11,424 nucleotides of DNA, taken from the NCBI GenBank assembly GCA_021845325.1, contig JAKBRR010000021.1, positions 1 through 11,424 on the forward strand. The letters are read 5' to 3'. Both the position numbers and the translations under genes were made by a program. Positions 1 through 7,081 of this stretch are shown piece by piece. Source of the DNA: Thermoplasmata archaeon. Lineage in GTDB: Archaea > Thermoplasmatota > Thermoplasmata > Thermoplasmatales > Thermoplasmataceae. The stretch's first letter is position 1, and the number at the start of each line of letters is the position of its first letter. The notes below the pieces were generated by a model. The model was not told the DNA's origin. It saw nothing but the letters and a program-made list of their open reading frames with translations, and ran no database searches.

Positions 1-15
1 TTGCTCTTACAACAC

Positions 16-29
16 TTATATATTATAAA
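16..29 (+). promoter_or_regulatory. TATA-box promoter of the cupin-aminotransferase operon
   Basis: An AT-only stretch containing TTATAAA is centred about 26 bases before the ATG at 52. No Shine-Dalgarno-like sequence lies just before that ATG, and an in-frame stop at 31-33 rules out a longer protein. An archaeal TATA box at this distance would place the transcription start at or next to the start codon, giving a leaderless mRNA. This is inferred from spacing alone. Confidence 0.5.
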
Positions 30-51
30 GTAATACTCCACTCATTACATT

Positions 52-459
52 ATGGAAATCATAGAACTAGATGGATTATTATATGCTTTAATTTTGAGAA
101 GTAAGGATCAATTGTCTGGAAATTCCTTCTTTATCTCTAATATTGATTCTCCCTTACAGGTTGGGGTTTTATCTCATCCTTCTGGATATGTTGAAAAACC
201 ACACTATCATAAAGTTCGACAAAGGTTAATTCAAGGCATTCCACAAATGTTATACTTAAAAGAAGGATCATTTAATATAGATTTTTTTGATAAAAGTAAC
301 GTTCAATTCAAAAGTGTTGAAATATTAAAGGGTGATATAATAGTTCTGATGGACGGTGCTCATAGGTTAAGAGTAAATAGAAATATGCAAGCGGTAATAG
401 CAAAATTGGGACCATATATGGGAGCAGAAGAAGACAAGGTGGAAATTAATGAAAAGTAG
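52..459 (+). CDS. Small cupin-fold protein of sugar/glycan biosynthesis loci
   Basis: A 135-residue single-domain cupin. The HYH pair (His51, His53) in the first strand region and His104 in DGAHRL are the likely metal ligands. The middle LYLKEGSFNIDFFD and the tail GPYMGAEEDK match, from memory of the family, small cupins found in bacterial and archaeal O-antigen and glycan clusters beside aminotransferases. The exact reaction of that family is not established to my knowledge; isomerisation or epimerisation of a nucleotide-linked keto sugar is the usual guess. The typical HGF after the last histidine is HRL here. It has no signal peptide or membrane segment, so it is cytosolic. The start is fixed by an in-frame stop at 31-33 and a TATA box before the ATG. 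Its last 11 bases overlap the aminotransferase gene, so the two are co-translated. The cupin fold is secure, the substrate unknown. Confidence 0.8.
   Translation: MEIIELDGLLYALILRSKDQLSGNSFFISNIDSPLQVGVLSHPSGYVEKPHYHKVRQRLIQGIPQMLYLKEGSFNIDFFDKSNVQFKSVEILKGDIIVLMDGAHRLRVNRNMQAVIAKLGPYMGAEEDKVEINEK
436..442 (+). promoter_or_regulatory. Ribosome binding site of the aminotransferase gene
   Basis: AAGGTGG lies inside the 3' end of the cupin gene, 6 bases before the ATG at 449. It pairs with the CACC core of the archaeal 16S 3' end. It supports the overlapping start at 449 and contrasts with the site-less first gene, as expected for an internal operon gene. Confidence 0.55.
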
Positions 460-1579
460 TGATTTTATACCCGTAAATGACATTAAGCTTTCTGAGGAAG
501 AGGTGGATTATGCTATAAAAGCTATTAATTCTGGTTTTATTTCGGGTACATCGGGAGAATACATAGACAAATTTGAACATGAATTTGCTAAATTTTGCGG
601 TACCAAATATGCAGTCTCCTGTTCCAATGGAACTACAGCATTACAGCTAGCTGTAAAGGCTTCAGGAATTAAGGAAGGTGATGAGGTTCTTGTTAATACT
701 TTTACTAACATAGCTTCCATTCTCGCGATAATATATAATGGTGCGAAACCAGTGCTTATTGATTCAAGATCCGATACTTGGTCAATGGATGAAAATGAAC
801 TGGAGTTAAAAATAAATAACAAGACAAAGGCAATCATGCCAGTTCATATTTTTGGTCATCCAGTGAAAATGGACACAGTTATGAATTTGGCAAATAAGTA
901 TGGCTTAACTGTCATAGAGGATGCGGCTGAGGCGCACGGGGCCGAATTTTTAGGAAATAAAGTTGGTGGAATTGGTCATATGGGGTGTTTTAGTTTTCTT
1001 GCTGGGAAAATTATAACATCTGGGGAAGGAGGTATGGTGGTAACCAATGACGAAACTCTAGCTGAAAGAATGAAATCACTGAGGAGTTTAGCGTTTGGAA
1101 AGGACATAAATAGATACATGCACGTGGACTTAGGTTTCAATTTCAGGATTACTAATATACAAGCTGCCATAGGCTACGGGCAAACTAAACGTGCAAAAGA
1201 GTTGATCGATATTAGGAGAAAAGTGGCTTCATGGTATAATGAAAATCTTCGGGACGTTGATGGTATAACACTGCCAATCGAAGCGGAATGGGCTAAGAAT
1301 GTTTATTGGATGTACGGCATTCTGATTAATGATGACTTTGGCATATCAAGAAACGATTTTATACATGAATTAAGTAGACGCGGGATTGATTCAAGACCAT
1401 TTTTTGTTCCTATGCATAAACAAAGGGTTTTTATAGAAAGAGGGATGTTTATAAGAGAAAGTAACCCTGTTTCTGAATATTTGGGGGAACACGGAGTGTA
1501 TTTACCAACGGGAGTTACGTTAACTTATGAAAACGTGGAGACTATAGCAAGCATTGTGAAAGACATAAAACGCAGCTAA
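449..1579 (+). CDS. DegT/DnrJ/EryC1/StrS aminotransferase, perosamine-synthase-like
   Basis: A PLP-dependent fold-type I sugar aminotransferase of 376 residues, the normal length for the family. It would transfer an amino group, usually from glutamate, to a nucleotide-activated keto sugar. Visible motifs: SNGTTAL (residues 59-65, phosphate contact), PVHIFGHP (131-138), VIEDAAEAHGA (155-165, Asp158 for the pyridine nitrogen), and FSFLAGKIITSGEGGM (181-196) with Lys187 as the Schiff-base lysine. The EDAAEAHGA and KIITSGEGG wording is closest to GDP-perosamine synthase (RfbE/Per) among the families I know, but a different keto sugar cannot be excluded. The gene overlaps the cupin by 11 bases with its own ribosome site, so both probably act in one amino-sugar pathway. 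The dehydratase that would supply the keto sugar is not in the window. The frame is intact with no missing catalytic residue. Confidence 0.9.
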   Translation: MKSSDFIPVNDIKLSEEEVDYAIKAINSGFISGTSGEYIDKFEHEFAKFCGTKYAVSCSNGTTALQLAVKASGIKEGDEVLVNTFTNIASILAIIYNGAKPVLIDSRSDTWSMDENELELKINNKTKAIMPVHIFGHPVKMDTVMNLANKYGLTVIEDAAEAHGAEFLGNKVGGIGHMGCFSFLAGKIITSGEGGMVVTNDETLAERMKSLRSLAFGKDINRYMHVDLGFNFRITNIQAAIGYGQTKRAKELIDIRRKVASWYNENLRDVDGITLPIEAEWAKNVYWMYGILINDDFGISRNDFIHELSRRGIDSRPFFVPMHKQRVFIERGMFIRESNPVSEYLGEHGVYLPTGVTLTYENVETIASIVKDIKRS

Positions 1580-1592
1580 TAGATTTACAGAA

Positions 1593-1604
1593 TTATTCTT
1601 TTTC
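1593..1604 (+). terminator. T-rich putative terminator of the cupin-aminotransferase operon
   Basis: TTATTCTTTTTC occurs 14 bases after the aminotransferase stop codon, and another T-rich patch lies at about 1620-1630. Archaeal transcription ends at T-rich tracts without needing a hairpin. This is assigned by position and composition only. Confidence 0.4.
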
Positions 1605-1733
1605 ATCATTGCATAAGTACTTCTTTTAATATTGGATTGATAGTTTGTTGAATGTTGGTCATTCACCTCTAATTTATTTGGTTCAGCCTAAATATTGAAG
1701 ATTGGATAATACGATTATTCTTAATGTTCATTA

Positions 1734-2063
1734 ATGGACAATGAGAATCGCATTGAAGACCTCTACAGAATCACAAGACCATGGTTTGTATCCAATGTTA
1801 TACTAGATCCGGATTAAAACAATCTTAAGGCGTTTCACCATCATGAAGAAAGTAGCAGATAGCAGTCCCCTGAATGCCTTAGAGAATATTGCATATCAGA
1901 TTATGTGAAGGAGATAGAATAGCGAAATCTGGATAGTTGCGTTTACCGTTTATATCTGCATACAAGGATCACACACTTTAAAAATGTGAAACGTGGAAAG
2001 ACCCAAGTACCACCTCCGTGGTTTGATATACATTCATATTTTTTTATACGATTAGAAAAACCC
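1734..2063 (+). pseudogene. ISL3-type transposase, N-terminal remnant
   Basis: Reading one frame through three stop codons (TAA 1815, TAG 1860, TAG 1920) gives a 110-codon relic matching the N-terminal half of ISL3-family (IS204/IS1001) transposases. It shows RPWFVSNVILDPD, then a decayed zinc-finger block SPECLREYCISDYVKE (family CPECG...C.vyDy), then RNLDSCVYRLYLHTRI (family wRHLDxxxYxxYLHARxPR), then VPPPWFDIHSYFFIRLE (family vPWA..hSrFTxxFE). The DDE catalytic part is absent: the match ends near 2063, where a minus-strand IS3 remnant begins. Most of the zinc-finger cysteines are lost, so it is non-functional. The family call rests on motif order recalled from memory; there was no alignment. 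The 154 bases between the aminotransferase stop and this relic hold no recognisable gene. Confidence 0.6.
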
Positions 2064-2107
2064 TATCTACCCTCCACTCATATGTCTCTAACAGTATCTT
2101 ATCTCTA

Positions 2108-2602
2108 ATAGAAGTGAACAATTGGTAAAAAGGACCCATCAACCATATCTAGGAAATAATGTCACTTTTCTATTATTGTATTGGCTAGCTCCCCTAATTG
2201 TAAACGGGATACATCAACAACAGACTGCACAACTCTTTTTAACGGGTCTTCTCCTGTTGTATGAATGACTCACGAGATTATTCTCACTCATGAGTCTTCT
2301 GACCTTCTTCCCGTTAACGATATAGCCGAGCCTGTTCAGCTGTTTTGCTTTCTTCTTATAACCGTAGCATACGAACTCCCTTGAGAAGAGTTCCTCCATT
2401 TCAGTTAGCTGGACCCTGTTACCTACAGCTATGGTTTTTTACGAAAATTCCTAAAGTTGAAAGAAGGGTAGTTTCTCCCTCTTTTTGGCGGGAGATATTC
2501 ATAGGTTTCGCCCTCATAAAATCTGCACCGTGGTATGTGAAAGATATTCTCAACGTCACTTATTTCTAAGCCTTTAGTGATATATTCGCCTTCCAATTTC
2601 AT
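2108..2602 (-). pseudogene. IS3-type transposase orfB remnant
   Basis: Three frame fragments in order on the minus strand give a broken OrfB. The first, 57 codons from ATG 2602, reads ...GLEISDVENIFHIPRCRFYEG...PPKRGR and ends at a TAG at 2431-2429. The second (2399-2214 and just upstream) holds the helix-turn-helix block SREFVCYGYKKKAKQLNRLG then NGKKVRRLMSENNLV, hallmarks of the HTH_21 part of IS3-family OrfB (family YGYRrI...L...Gy.vn.krV.RLM.e). After another frame change near 2240, the start of the integrase core is just visible as VVDVSRLQLGELANTIIEK then HYFLDMVD. The first catalytic Asp (family WExDi) reads as GELAN here. The rest of the core, including the E region, is missing. Multiple stops and frameshifts make it dead. 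Confidence 0.75.
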
Positions 2603-2608
2603 TATTTC

Positions 2609-2902
2609 TCACCATCTTTTTTTTAAAGCATCTCTCAGCAGCTCATTCTCCAGGTCATTCTCTGCAAGGAGTCTCTCCAGTTTCCCATTCTCCTTCATGA
2701 CCTTCCTTACTCCGGATTCCATTCTTCTGTAGTGTTGTGTGAGGCCATCTGATCTGAAAGTGTCATATGATTCCTTCCACTTTTAGTACGTTCCTGAATC
2801 CACGGAATATTTTCTGCATGTCTCAACAACCTTGTTGGTCTCCTTGATCTCTTTTATGATTTCAAGTTTTTCTTCCGCTCTCCATCTTCACCTTTTACTC
2901 AC
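2609..2902 (-). pseudogene. IS3-type orfA remnant with two in-frame stops
   Basis: A 97-codon frame from a GTG at 2902 to TGA at 2611-2609 contains stops at 2890-2888 (TGA) and 2785-2783 (TAA). Reading through gives a typical HTH_Tnp_1 OrfA: RWRAEEKLEIIKEI, CRKYSVDSGTY-stop-KWKE, and a C-terminal leucine-zipper stretch with MKENGKLERLLAEND then LENELLRDALKKRW. The stop at 2785 replaces the residue before KW, where the family has Y, T or similar. The gene ends in an A8G run (2617-2624 on the minus strand), the type of sequence where many IS3 elements shift frame to join OrfA to OrfB, although OrfB now starts in the same frame 6 bases downstream. This is the DNA-binding and multimerisation half of the same dead element. 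Confidence 0.75.
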
Positions 2903-3251
2903 TGTTCAACCCAAAACCTTGTCAATTCATCTCTTAATATATATTTATCACTATAGTATAACTTTGTCTCATTATTTAAGAAGGCAAACCAATATCAACA
3001 ATACATTAGTTTAATGTTTTAATCCCAAGATTCTAACCGTCAAGTAAATGGTATAAGAGAATACGATTCTTTATAATTGAAAGGTTTCAATCTACTTTCA
3101 CTGCGGGAATTTGAATGTCAGTTTTCAAAATTCAAAGACTGACATTCTTACCCAAAGAAAGGTGATAAAGCACACCATTTAAATATTAAAATTGGAGTGT
3201 GTACCTGCATATATAAATCAAGGCAAAACAATGTTATTCTACCTATTTTCC
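2903..3251 (+). other. Gene-free spacer between IS3 remnant and GT2 gene
   Basis: About 350 AT-rich bases. I see no protein-coding homology on either strand and no tRNA-like fold. The first part, up to about 2930, is likely the end of the IS3 element, but its terminal repeat could not be fixed. The only structure of note is the inverted repeat at 3113-3147. T-rich tracts on the minus strand (about 3180-3200) could end the GT2 transcript. Confidence 0.5.
3113..3147. repeat. Perfect 10-bp inverted repeat with 15-base loop
   Basis: GAATGTCAGT (3113-3122) is exactly complementary to ACTGACATTC (3138-3147). Two further A-T pairs and one G-T pair can extend the stem inward. It lies 105 bases downstream of the GT2 stop codon, in the region without genes. 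It could be a transcript-end hairpin, an operator-like palindrome, or a leftover end of a mobile element such as a MITE. No second copy of it is seen in the window. Confidence 0.55.
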
Positions 3252-4265
3252 TTATTTACCTAATCCTAATAGTTTATAGAGATTTCTTGAAAGACTGATA
3301 CTGATCAGAGATATAATAGAAATGGCTAAAACCATTCTTTGCGCGGATGAAAGTCTCCAGGGATTTGTCTTTAGGTATTTAATCATCAAGCGCAGCATTT
3401 TTCTCCTCTTGAATTGGATGGATGAAAATAATTGCAGAATCTCATATGAAGTATAAATACCATTATAGCAGCGATAGCTTTCACTCCCCTCATATGGGTG
3501 TATTGCCAGGTTTGCAGATTCTAGAGAGTGGATAGCTTTTGGCATTTCTATTTGCATTCTTTTTAAAGCCTCATCAAGCTTTATTTTTGCATATGTAGAT
3601 TTATTTTTGTTATGTATTCTGTAATAAGTCATTTTTTCCCCTGATATCAACAACTTCCCTCCTGAAAAAAGTGCGGTGAAAAATAGGAAATCATCTTCTG
3701 CACCTGAAATACTCTTTAGGTATTCAGAATGCTTCTCAATTTCTACTCTTTTAATACTCATGCTACTGTTGCAAAAATTACCGTGCTTTCTAATGGCTTT
3801 ATAACTCAATCCCTTATTTTTTGAATCTAGTAAAATGTCGCCTTTTCTACCAGAATTAAATCTGAAATCACGTTCCATTTGACTTATCAATATTCCTAGA
3901 CTATCAATTATTTTAACATCATTATTGATAAATACTAACTCAGGATATTTTTGAAAAGTATTAACTATATAATTTAATTTGTCTGGTGCAAACTCATCAT
4001 CATCATCAAGAAAAGATATTATTTCCCCATTGGAAGACTCTATAGCCCTTGCATAATATAAACCTAAAGGCTCATCTCCTCCTCGAAGAATTGTGTAATT
4101 ATACCCACCGCTCGCAAGAAGTTTTTCAATATCATAGACTTCATAGTTAGTATTTATAATAATTTCAAAGGAGGCCTTATCCATAGTTTGATTTAAAACT
4201 GAGTTCAACGCATTTTCTATAAATTCCTGTCTATTATATCCACATATTATTACTGATAACAGCAT
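3252..4265 (-). CDS. Family 2 (GT-A) glycosyltransferase
   Basis: A 337-residue GT2 glycosyltransferase that would move a sugar from a nucleotide or lipid-phosphate donor to a growing glycan. The N-terminus is the Rossmann-like strand LLSVIICGYNRQEFIENAL, followed by a variant second strand EIIINTNYE, then ISFLDDDDEFAPDK with the metal-binding DxD (Asp87-90). The C-terminus has one hydrophobic stretch (about 307-321, MVLAISIISLISISL) followed by a basic end, consistent with membrane association. I chose the ATG at 4265 because GAGGG lies 5 bases before it and the family begins at this strand. An ATG 12 bases upstream (4277) is in frame but has no ribosome site. The gene stands alone between IS wreckage on both sides, so its original neighbours may have been lost. 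Donor and acceptor cannot be read from sequence. Confidence 0.88.
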   Translation of the reverse strand: MLLSVIICGYNRQEFIENALNSVLNQTMDKASFEIIINTNYEVYDIEKLLASGGYNYTILRGGDEPLGLYYARAIESSNGEIISFLDDDDEFAPDKLNYIVNTFQKYPELVFINNDVKIIDSLGILISQMERDFRFNSGRKGDILLDSKNKGLSYKAIRKHGNFCNSSMSIKRVEIEKHSEYLKSISGAEDDFLFFTALFSGGKLLISGEKMTYYRIHNKNKSTYAKIKLDEALKRMQIEMPKAIHSLESANLAIHPYEGSESYRCYNGIYTSYEILQLFSSIQFKRRKMLRLMIKYLKTNPWRLSSAQRMVLAISIISLISISLSRNLYKLLGLGK

Positions 4266-4488
4266 ATTATCCCTCATTGGTAACTAATCCATTTTTTCTG
4301 CCATTTTGTATCTTCACAGAAAATAGACATTTTTTCATTTAGGTTTGCCAGAGATTCTTATCTATTTATTATTTTTTATCATAAAACTCCTTAATAATTC
4401 TTTTCTAAATAGAATTAATAGAGTATCGAACATCAATAATTTGTTAGGCAATCGTCATACATTTATAATCTGAAAATATTATTGGGAT
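4266..4488 (+). other. AT-rich divergent spacer upstream of GT2 gene
   Basis: A spacer between the minus-strand GT2 gene and the plus-strand transposase remnant. On the minus strand, a 23-codon open frame (ATG 4338 to TAA 4269-4267) ends one base before the GT2 start. Further upstream a Shine-Dalgarno-like AAGGAG precedes ATG with six codons and a stop (about 4375-4390). Either could be a leader peptide, or the stub of a gene lost by deletion, or chance. AT-rich runs near 4360-4380 could be the GT2 promoter. Confidence 0.3.
4462..4469 (+). promoter_or_regulatory. TATA box of the decayed transposase
   Basis: TTTATAAT is centred about 24 bases before the ATG at 4489, and no ribosome site lies between them. 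This is the same leaderless arrangement as at the cupin operon. It is probably the native promoter of the now dead transposase. Confidence 0.4.
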
Positions 4489-4946
4489 ATGGAAACCACC
4501 CTCATCCCATTAATAATTGATAGGTTGGATAAAATTGTTTATGAAGGTCGTATCAGAAAGTTTTCAAGAGGATTTACTGTTAAAATCGTTGTGATCCTTC
4601 AGATATACAGTGTCTCATACAAATCTTCAAAATATTTCTTCCATAATCATTCTGGATTAGGGAATCACATAGGAATTCATGGGATTCCCAATTTCCTTAC
4701 CCTTTCATACAGATCACGAAGAATTGACTGGCATGATATCAATGCTGGTATTGTTGATCTCATTGAAAAAATAATGAGAATACTGCCATTGACAGCTTCA
4801 TTGCAAGGACAAGCAATGATTCCACTGCACAGAGGAGGAGAGTAACGGGAAGATACAGGGACCCGTTGAGTTAATAGGGTCATGAAATAGAGGGGTTTGT
4901 ATATGGGGTAAAAACACATGTGTCACAGGATATGGATTTCATTGTG
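4489..4946 (+). pseudogene. DDE transposase (IS4/IS5-like), N-terminal part, broken and cut off
   Basis: The first frame gives about 100 residues with the family-like block PNFLTLSYRSRRIDWHDIN followed by a helix to IMRILP. One base is then missing near 4787, and the shifted frame continues as IDSFIARTSNDSTAQRRR, whose first Asp is the probable first catalytic residue, then GRYRDPLS, two consecutive stops (TAA TAG at about 4872-4877), and GHEIEGFVYGVKTHVSQDMD. That last block resembles the YGYK.H...D strand after the first catalytic Asp in IS4/IS5-type transposases. Homology runs right up to 4946, where the terminal repeat of the IS21-type element begins. The second catalytic Asp region is absent. 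A C-terminal piece of the same type lies on the other side of the IS21 element (7082-7299). Confidence 0.75.
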
Positions 4947-4986
4947 TAAACGCTCATTCAAATTTATCCATTTTCGGCCATTGAAA
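4947..4986 (+). repeat. Left terminal inverted repeat of the IS21-type element
   Basis: This pairs with the complement of 7040-7080. Both begin TAAACGC and share the blocks ATTT, TCG and TGAAA at equivalent positions; by eye roughly half to two thirds of the 40 bases agree. A short direct repeat, GGCCATTGAA at 4976 and GGTCATTGAA at 5000, follows with a 24-base period. IS21 ends commonly carry several internal repeats that bind IstA. Confidence 0.6.
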
Positions 4987-5032
4987 AGTATCCAGAAAAG
5001 GTCATTGAATATTTACCACCCCATGCATTTTC

Positions 5033-6246
5033 ATGATGGAGATGGTAAATGCGTATTCATGGGAGGGTTGGCATATGATTAAATCCATGAGAGAACAGGA
5101 AATGAGCATAAGCGAGATAGCAAGGAGAACAGGAGTGAGCAGGAAGACTGTCAGGAAATACACTGGAATGGATAAGCGAGGGAGATACAGCAGAAAGGGG
5201 AGACAGTCTGTCATTTCTCCTTATACAGAATATGTAAAGGGAAGGATTGACAAATACAACCTTTCTGCTGTTCGTATATATGAGGAACTAAGAGAAAAAG
5301 GTTATCCAGGATCATATACAACTGTAAAGAGGCTCTGCAGGGAACTTCGCAAGGATCGAAGGATACAGGCAGTATACAGGTATGAGACAGAACCGGGAAA
5401 ACAGTCACAGGTTGACTTTGGAGAATTCGGTTATATTGACATGGATGGGAAGCACAGAAAACTCTACGCATTCTCCATGATACTTGGATACTCAAGGATG
5501 AGGTATGCTGAATATACCACTGACATATCCACTGAAAATGTCATTAAAATGCATCTGAATGCATTCTCATTCTTTGGAGGATCACTGACACCATTCTATA
5601 TGATAACATGAATCAGGTTGTCATAGATCGCAAGATCAAGGCATCGGAATCAACATTCAATGAGAGATTCATGGATTTTGCGGAATACTATGGAATTGTA
5701 ATAAGGTTGTGTTATCCATACAGGCCTGAAACAAAGGGAAAGATTGAGAACACGATCAAGTACCCGAGATACAACTTCTTCAACGGAAGAACATTTTCTG
5801 ATCTGAATGATATCAACATGCAGTGCAATGAATGGCTCCATAAGGTTAATTCACAACTACATGGAACAACACATGAAATACCTGTGGAAAGACTCAAAAA
5901 AGAATCACTCAATCCTCTATCAACAGTACTGGGATACATGACAAGAAAAGAGGAGATGAGAAAGGTATCCAGGGACTGTTACGTATCATACAAAGGCAAC
6001 AGATATTCCGTCCCATGGAACTATGCAGGAAGGGAATGCAGGATCATAGAGGAATCATTTGTCCTTAAGATTCAGGTTGATTCCATTGTAGTTGCATCTC
6101 ATGAAATAATCACAGGAACTGGAAGAATCTCAAGGAAGAAGGAACATTTCGATGGCCTTCTCAATGCAGTAAGGGAAGAGAATTCAGCCATATACGAACA
6201 GCATGTTGAAACAAGAGACCTGAAGAAATATGAAGAGGTGTCATGA
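5033..6246 (+). pseudogene. istA: IS21-family transposase IstA, split by a frameshift
   Basis: The DDE transposase of the IS21 family, about 400 residues when rejoined. The 5' frame (5033-5611) has a helix-turn-helix, SISEIARRTGVSRKTVRKY (residues 25-43), and the first catalytic Asp in QVDFGEFG (Asp128). The 3' frame (5608-6246) has the third acidic residue in RPETKGKIEN (Glu47 of that piece) and the usual C-terminal NRYSVPWNYAG beta-barrel block. One base is missing near 5591-5593. Restoring it gives ILYDNMNQVV, containing the second catalytic Asp, which neither piece encodes as it stands. The 5' stop and an in-frame ATG overlap as ATGA at 5608-5611, so a separate C-terminal product is possible, but a two-piece protein would lack that Asp. 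Inactive unless the frameshift is recoded or is a sequencing error. Confidence 0.88.
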
Positions 6247-7005
6247 TGGATTCATACGAAAAAGGTTCATGAATATCTCTCTAGGCTTGGACTCACAACA
6301 ATTGAGAATACAATTGACAGCTATCTTGAATCATCACATGGAAAAACAGTCATGGAGATACTTGATCATCTTCTCTCAGAGGAATTGAAGCACAAGATAT
6401 CAAGGAAGACATAGAACATGCTTAAATGGTCAGGATTTCCTTTTCATAAGACAATAGATGATTTCGATTTCTCATTCCAGCCATCCATAGATCGATCAGT
6501 CATTGTTGAAATCATGACAATGAGGTATATACACAATACAGAGAATGTTGTTTTCCTTGGACCACCAGGTATTGGGAAGACACATCTTTCCATTGCACTT
6601 GGAATGAGATCAATCATGTCAGATATACCTGCATATTACATATCTGCAGTCAAGCTTGTGCAGACATTGAAGAGAGATTATGATCTGAAGAGACTGGAAT
6701 ATCGCATAAAGACATATTCAAGATTCAAACTGATGATCGTGGATGAGATTGGATACATTCCATTAACAAGGGAAGAATCAAACCTGTTCTTCCAGTTTGT
6801 TTCTTCAAGATATGAGAAGAGATCAACCATATACACAAGCAACAAATCTTTTTCAGAATGGGGTGAAGTTCTTGGTGATCCAGTAATGGCAGCTGCTGTC
6901 CTTGATCGCATATTGCATCACTGCACTGCCATAAACATAAAGGGTGAATCTTACAGGCTCAAGGACAGGAAGAAGAATTCATTACAAACAATGAGGAGGG
7001 AGTGA
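6246..7005 (+). pseudogene. istB: IS21-family helper ATPase IstB, broken at its N-terminus
   Basis: The AAA+ ATPase that works with IstA in target selection, about 254 residues when restored. The C-terminal 195-residue frame from ATG 6418 is intact. It has Walker A GPPGIGKT, Walker B LMIVDE, a polar segment TSNKSFSEWGEVLGD and the arginine-containing ending DRILHHC...SYRLKDRK. The N-terminal part is recognisable in the same frame upstream (VHEYLSRLGLTTIE, then IDSYLESSHGK) but is cut off by a TAG at 6412-6414 and by one extra A in the 6259-6263 run, which throws the start out of frame. The start is the second ATG of ATGATGG: GAGGTG inside the istA end lies 5 bases before it, and it overlaps the istA stop, as in coupled istA-istB pairs. 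A truncated ATPase starting at 6418 would keep its nucleotide site but lose the DnaC-like N-terminal domain. Confidence 0.88.
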
Positions 7006-7039
7006 AAAGGGAATGAAAACTATATATAAACGGGGTCAA

Positions 7040-7080
7040 TTTCAAACCGGCGATTTTGCACAAATCTTGATCGGCGTTTA
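7040..7080 (-). repeat. Right terminal inverted repeat of the IS21-type element
   Basis: Read on the minus strand from 7080, it begins TAAACGC and continues with ATCAAGATTTG, then TCGCCGG, then TTTGAAA, aligning with the left repeat at 4947-4986. It starts 34 bases after the istB stop codon, as expected for a compact IS21 element. Confidence 0.6.
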
Positions 7081-7081
7081 A

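Larger units (their letters stand above)
4947..7080 (+). mobile_element. IS21-type insertion sequence, inactive
   Basis: About 2.13 kb bounded by imperfect terminal inverted repeats and carrying istA then istB in the normal order and orientation. The outermost bases are TAAACGC at the left (4947-4953) and GCGTTTA at the right (7074-7080). Both genes are broken: istA by one frameshift, istB by one frameshift and one stop. No matching target duplication is evident next to the ends (TTTCATTGTG at the left, AATTACATGC at the right). It sits between the two halves of a decayed DDE transposase, so it probably inserted into that gene. Confidence 0.8.

Noticed and set aside
1..51. Possible 5' extension of the cupin gene or end of an upstream gene
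   Set aside because: An in-frame TAA at 31-33 blocks extension, and 51 bases are too few to identify an upstream gene.
508..837. Minus-strand open frame of 109 codons inside the aminotransferase
   Set aside because: It lies fully antisense to a well supported gene, has no recognisable motif and no ribosome site. The same applies to the antisense frames inside the IS21 genes, the GT4 gene and the IS5-type gene.
1633..1652. TGGATTGATAG...TTGAAT resembling the complement of about 2929-2905, as if both were ends of a 1.3-kb IS3 element
   Set aside because: The similarity is gapped and short, and the interval holds an ISL3-type remnant rather than the rest of orfB, so I cannot support it as the IS3 end.
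2064..2107. Attempt to continue ISL3 homology on plus or IS3 core on minus through this stretch
   Set aside because: Neither strand gives recognisable family motifs here; the few resemblances on the minus strand downstream of 2108 (for example an NHGGG-like motif near 2010) overlap the better ISL3 match and look accidental.
2832..3014. Plus-strand hydrophobic 60-codon open frame
   Set aside because: It is antisense to the IS3 orfA remnant and low in complexity; the hydrophobic look comes from antisense of a charged coiled coil.
3080..3160. Sequence with TTTCAATCTACTTTCA and a palindrome, reminiscent of archaeal CRISPR repeats
   Set aside because: Only one copy is present; there is no regularly spaced repeat or leader, and no cas gene nearby.
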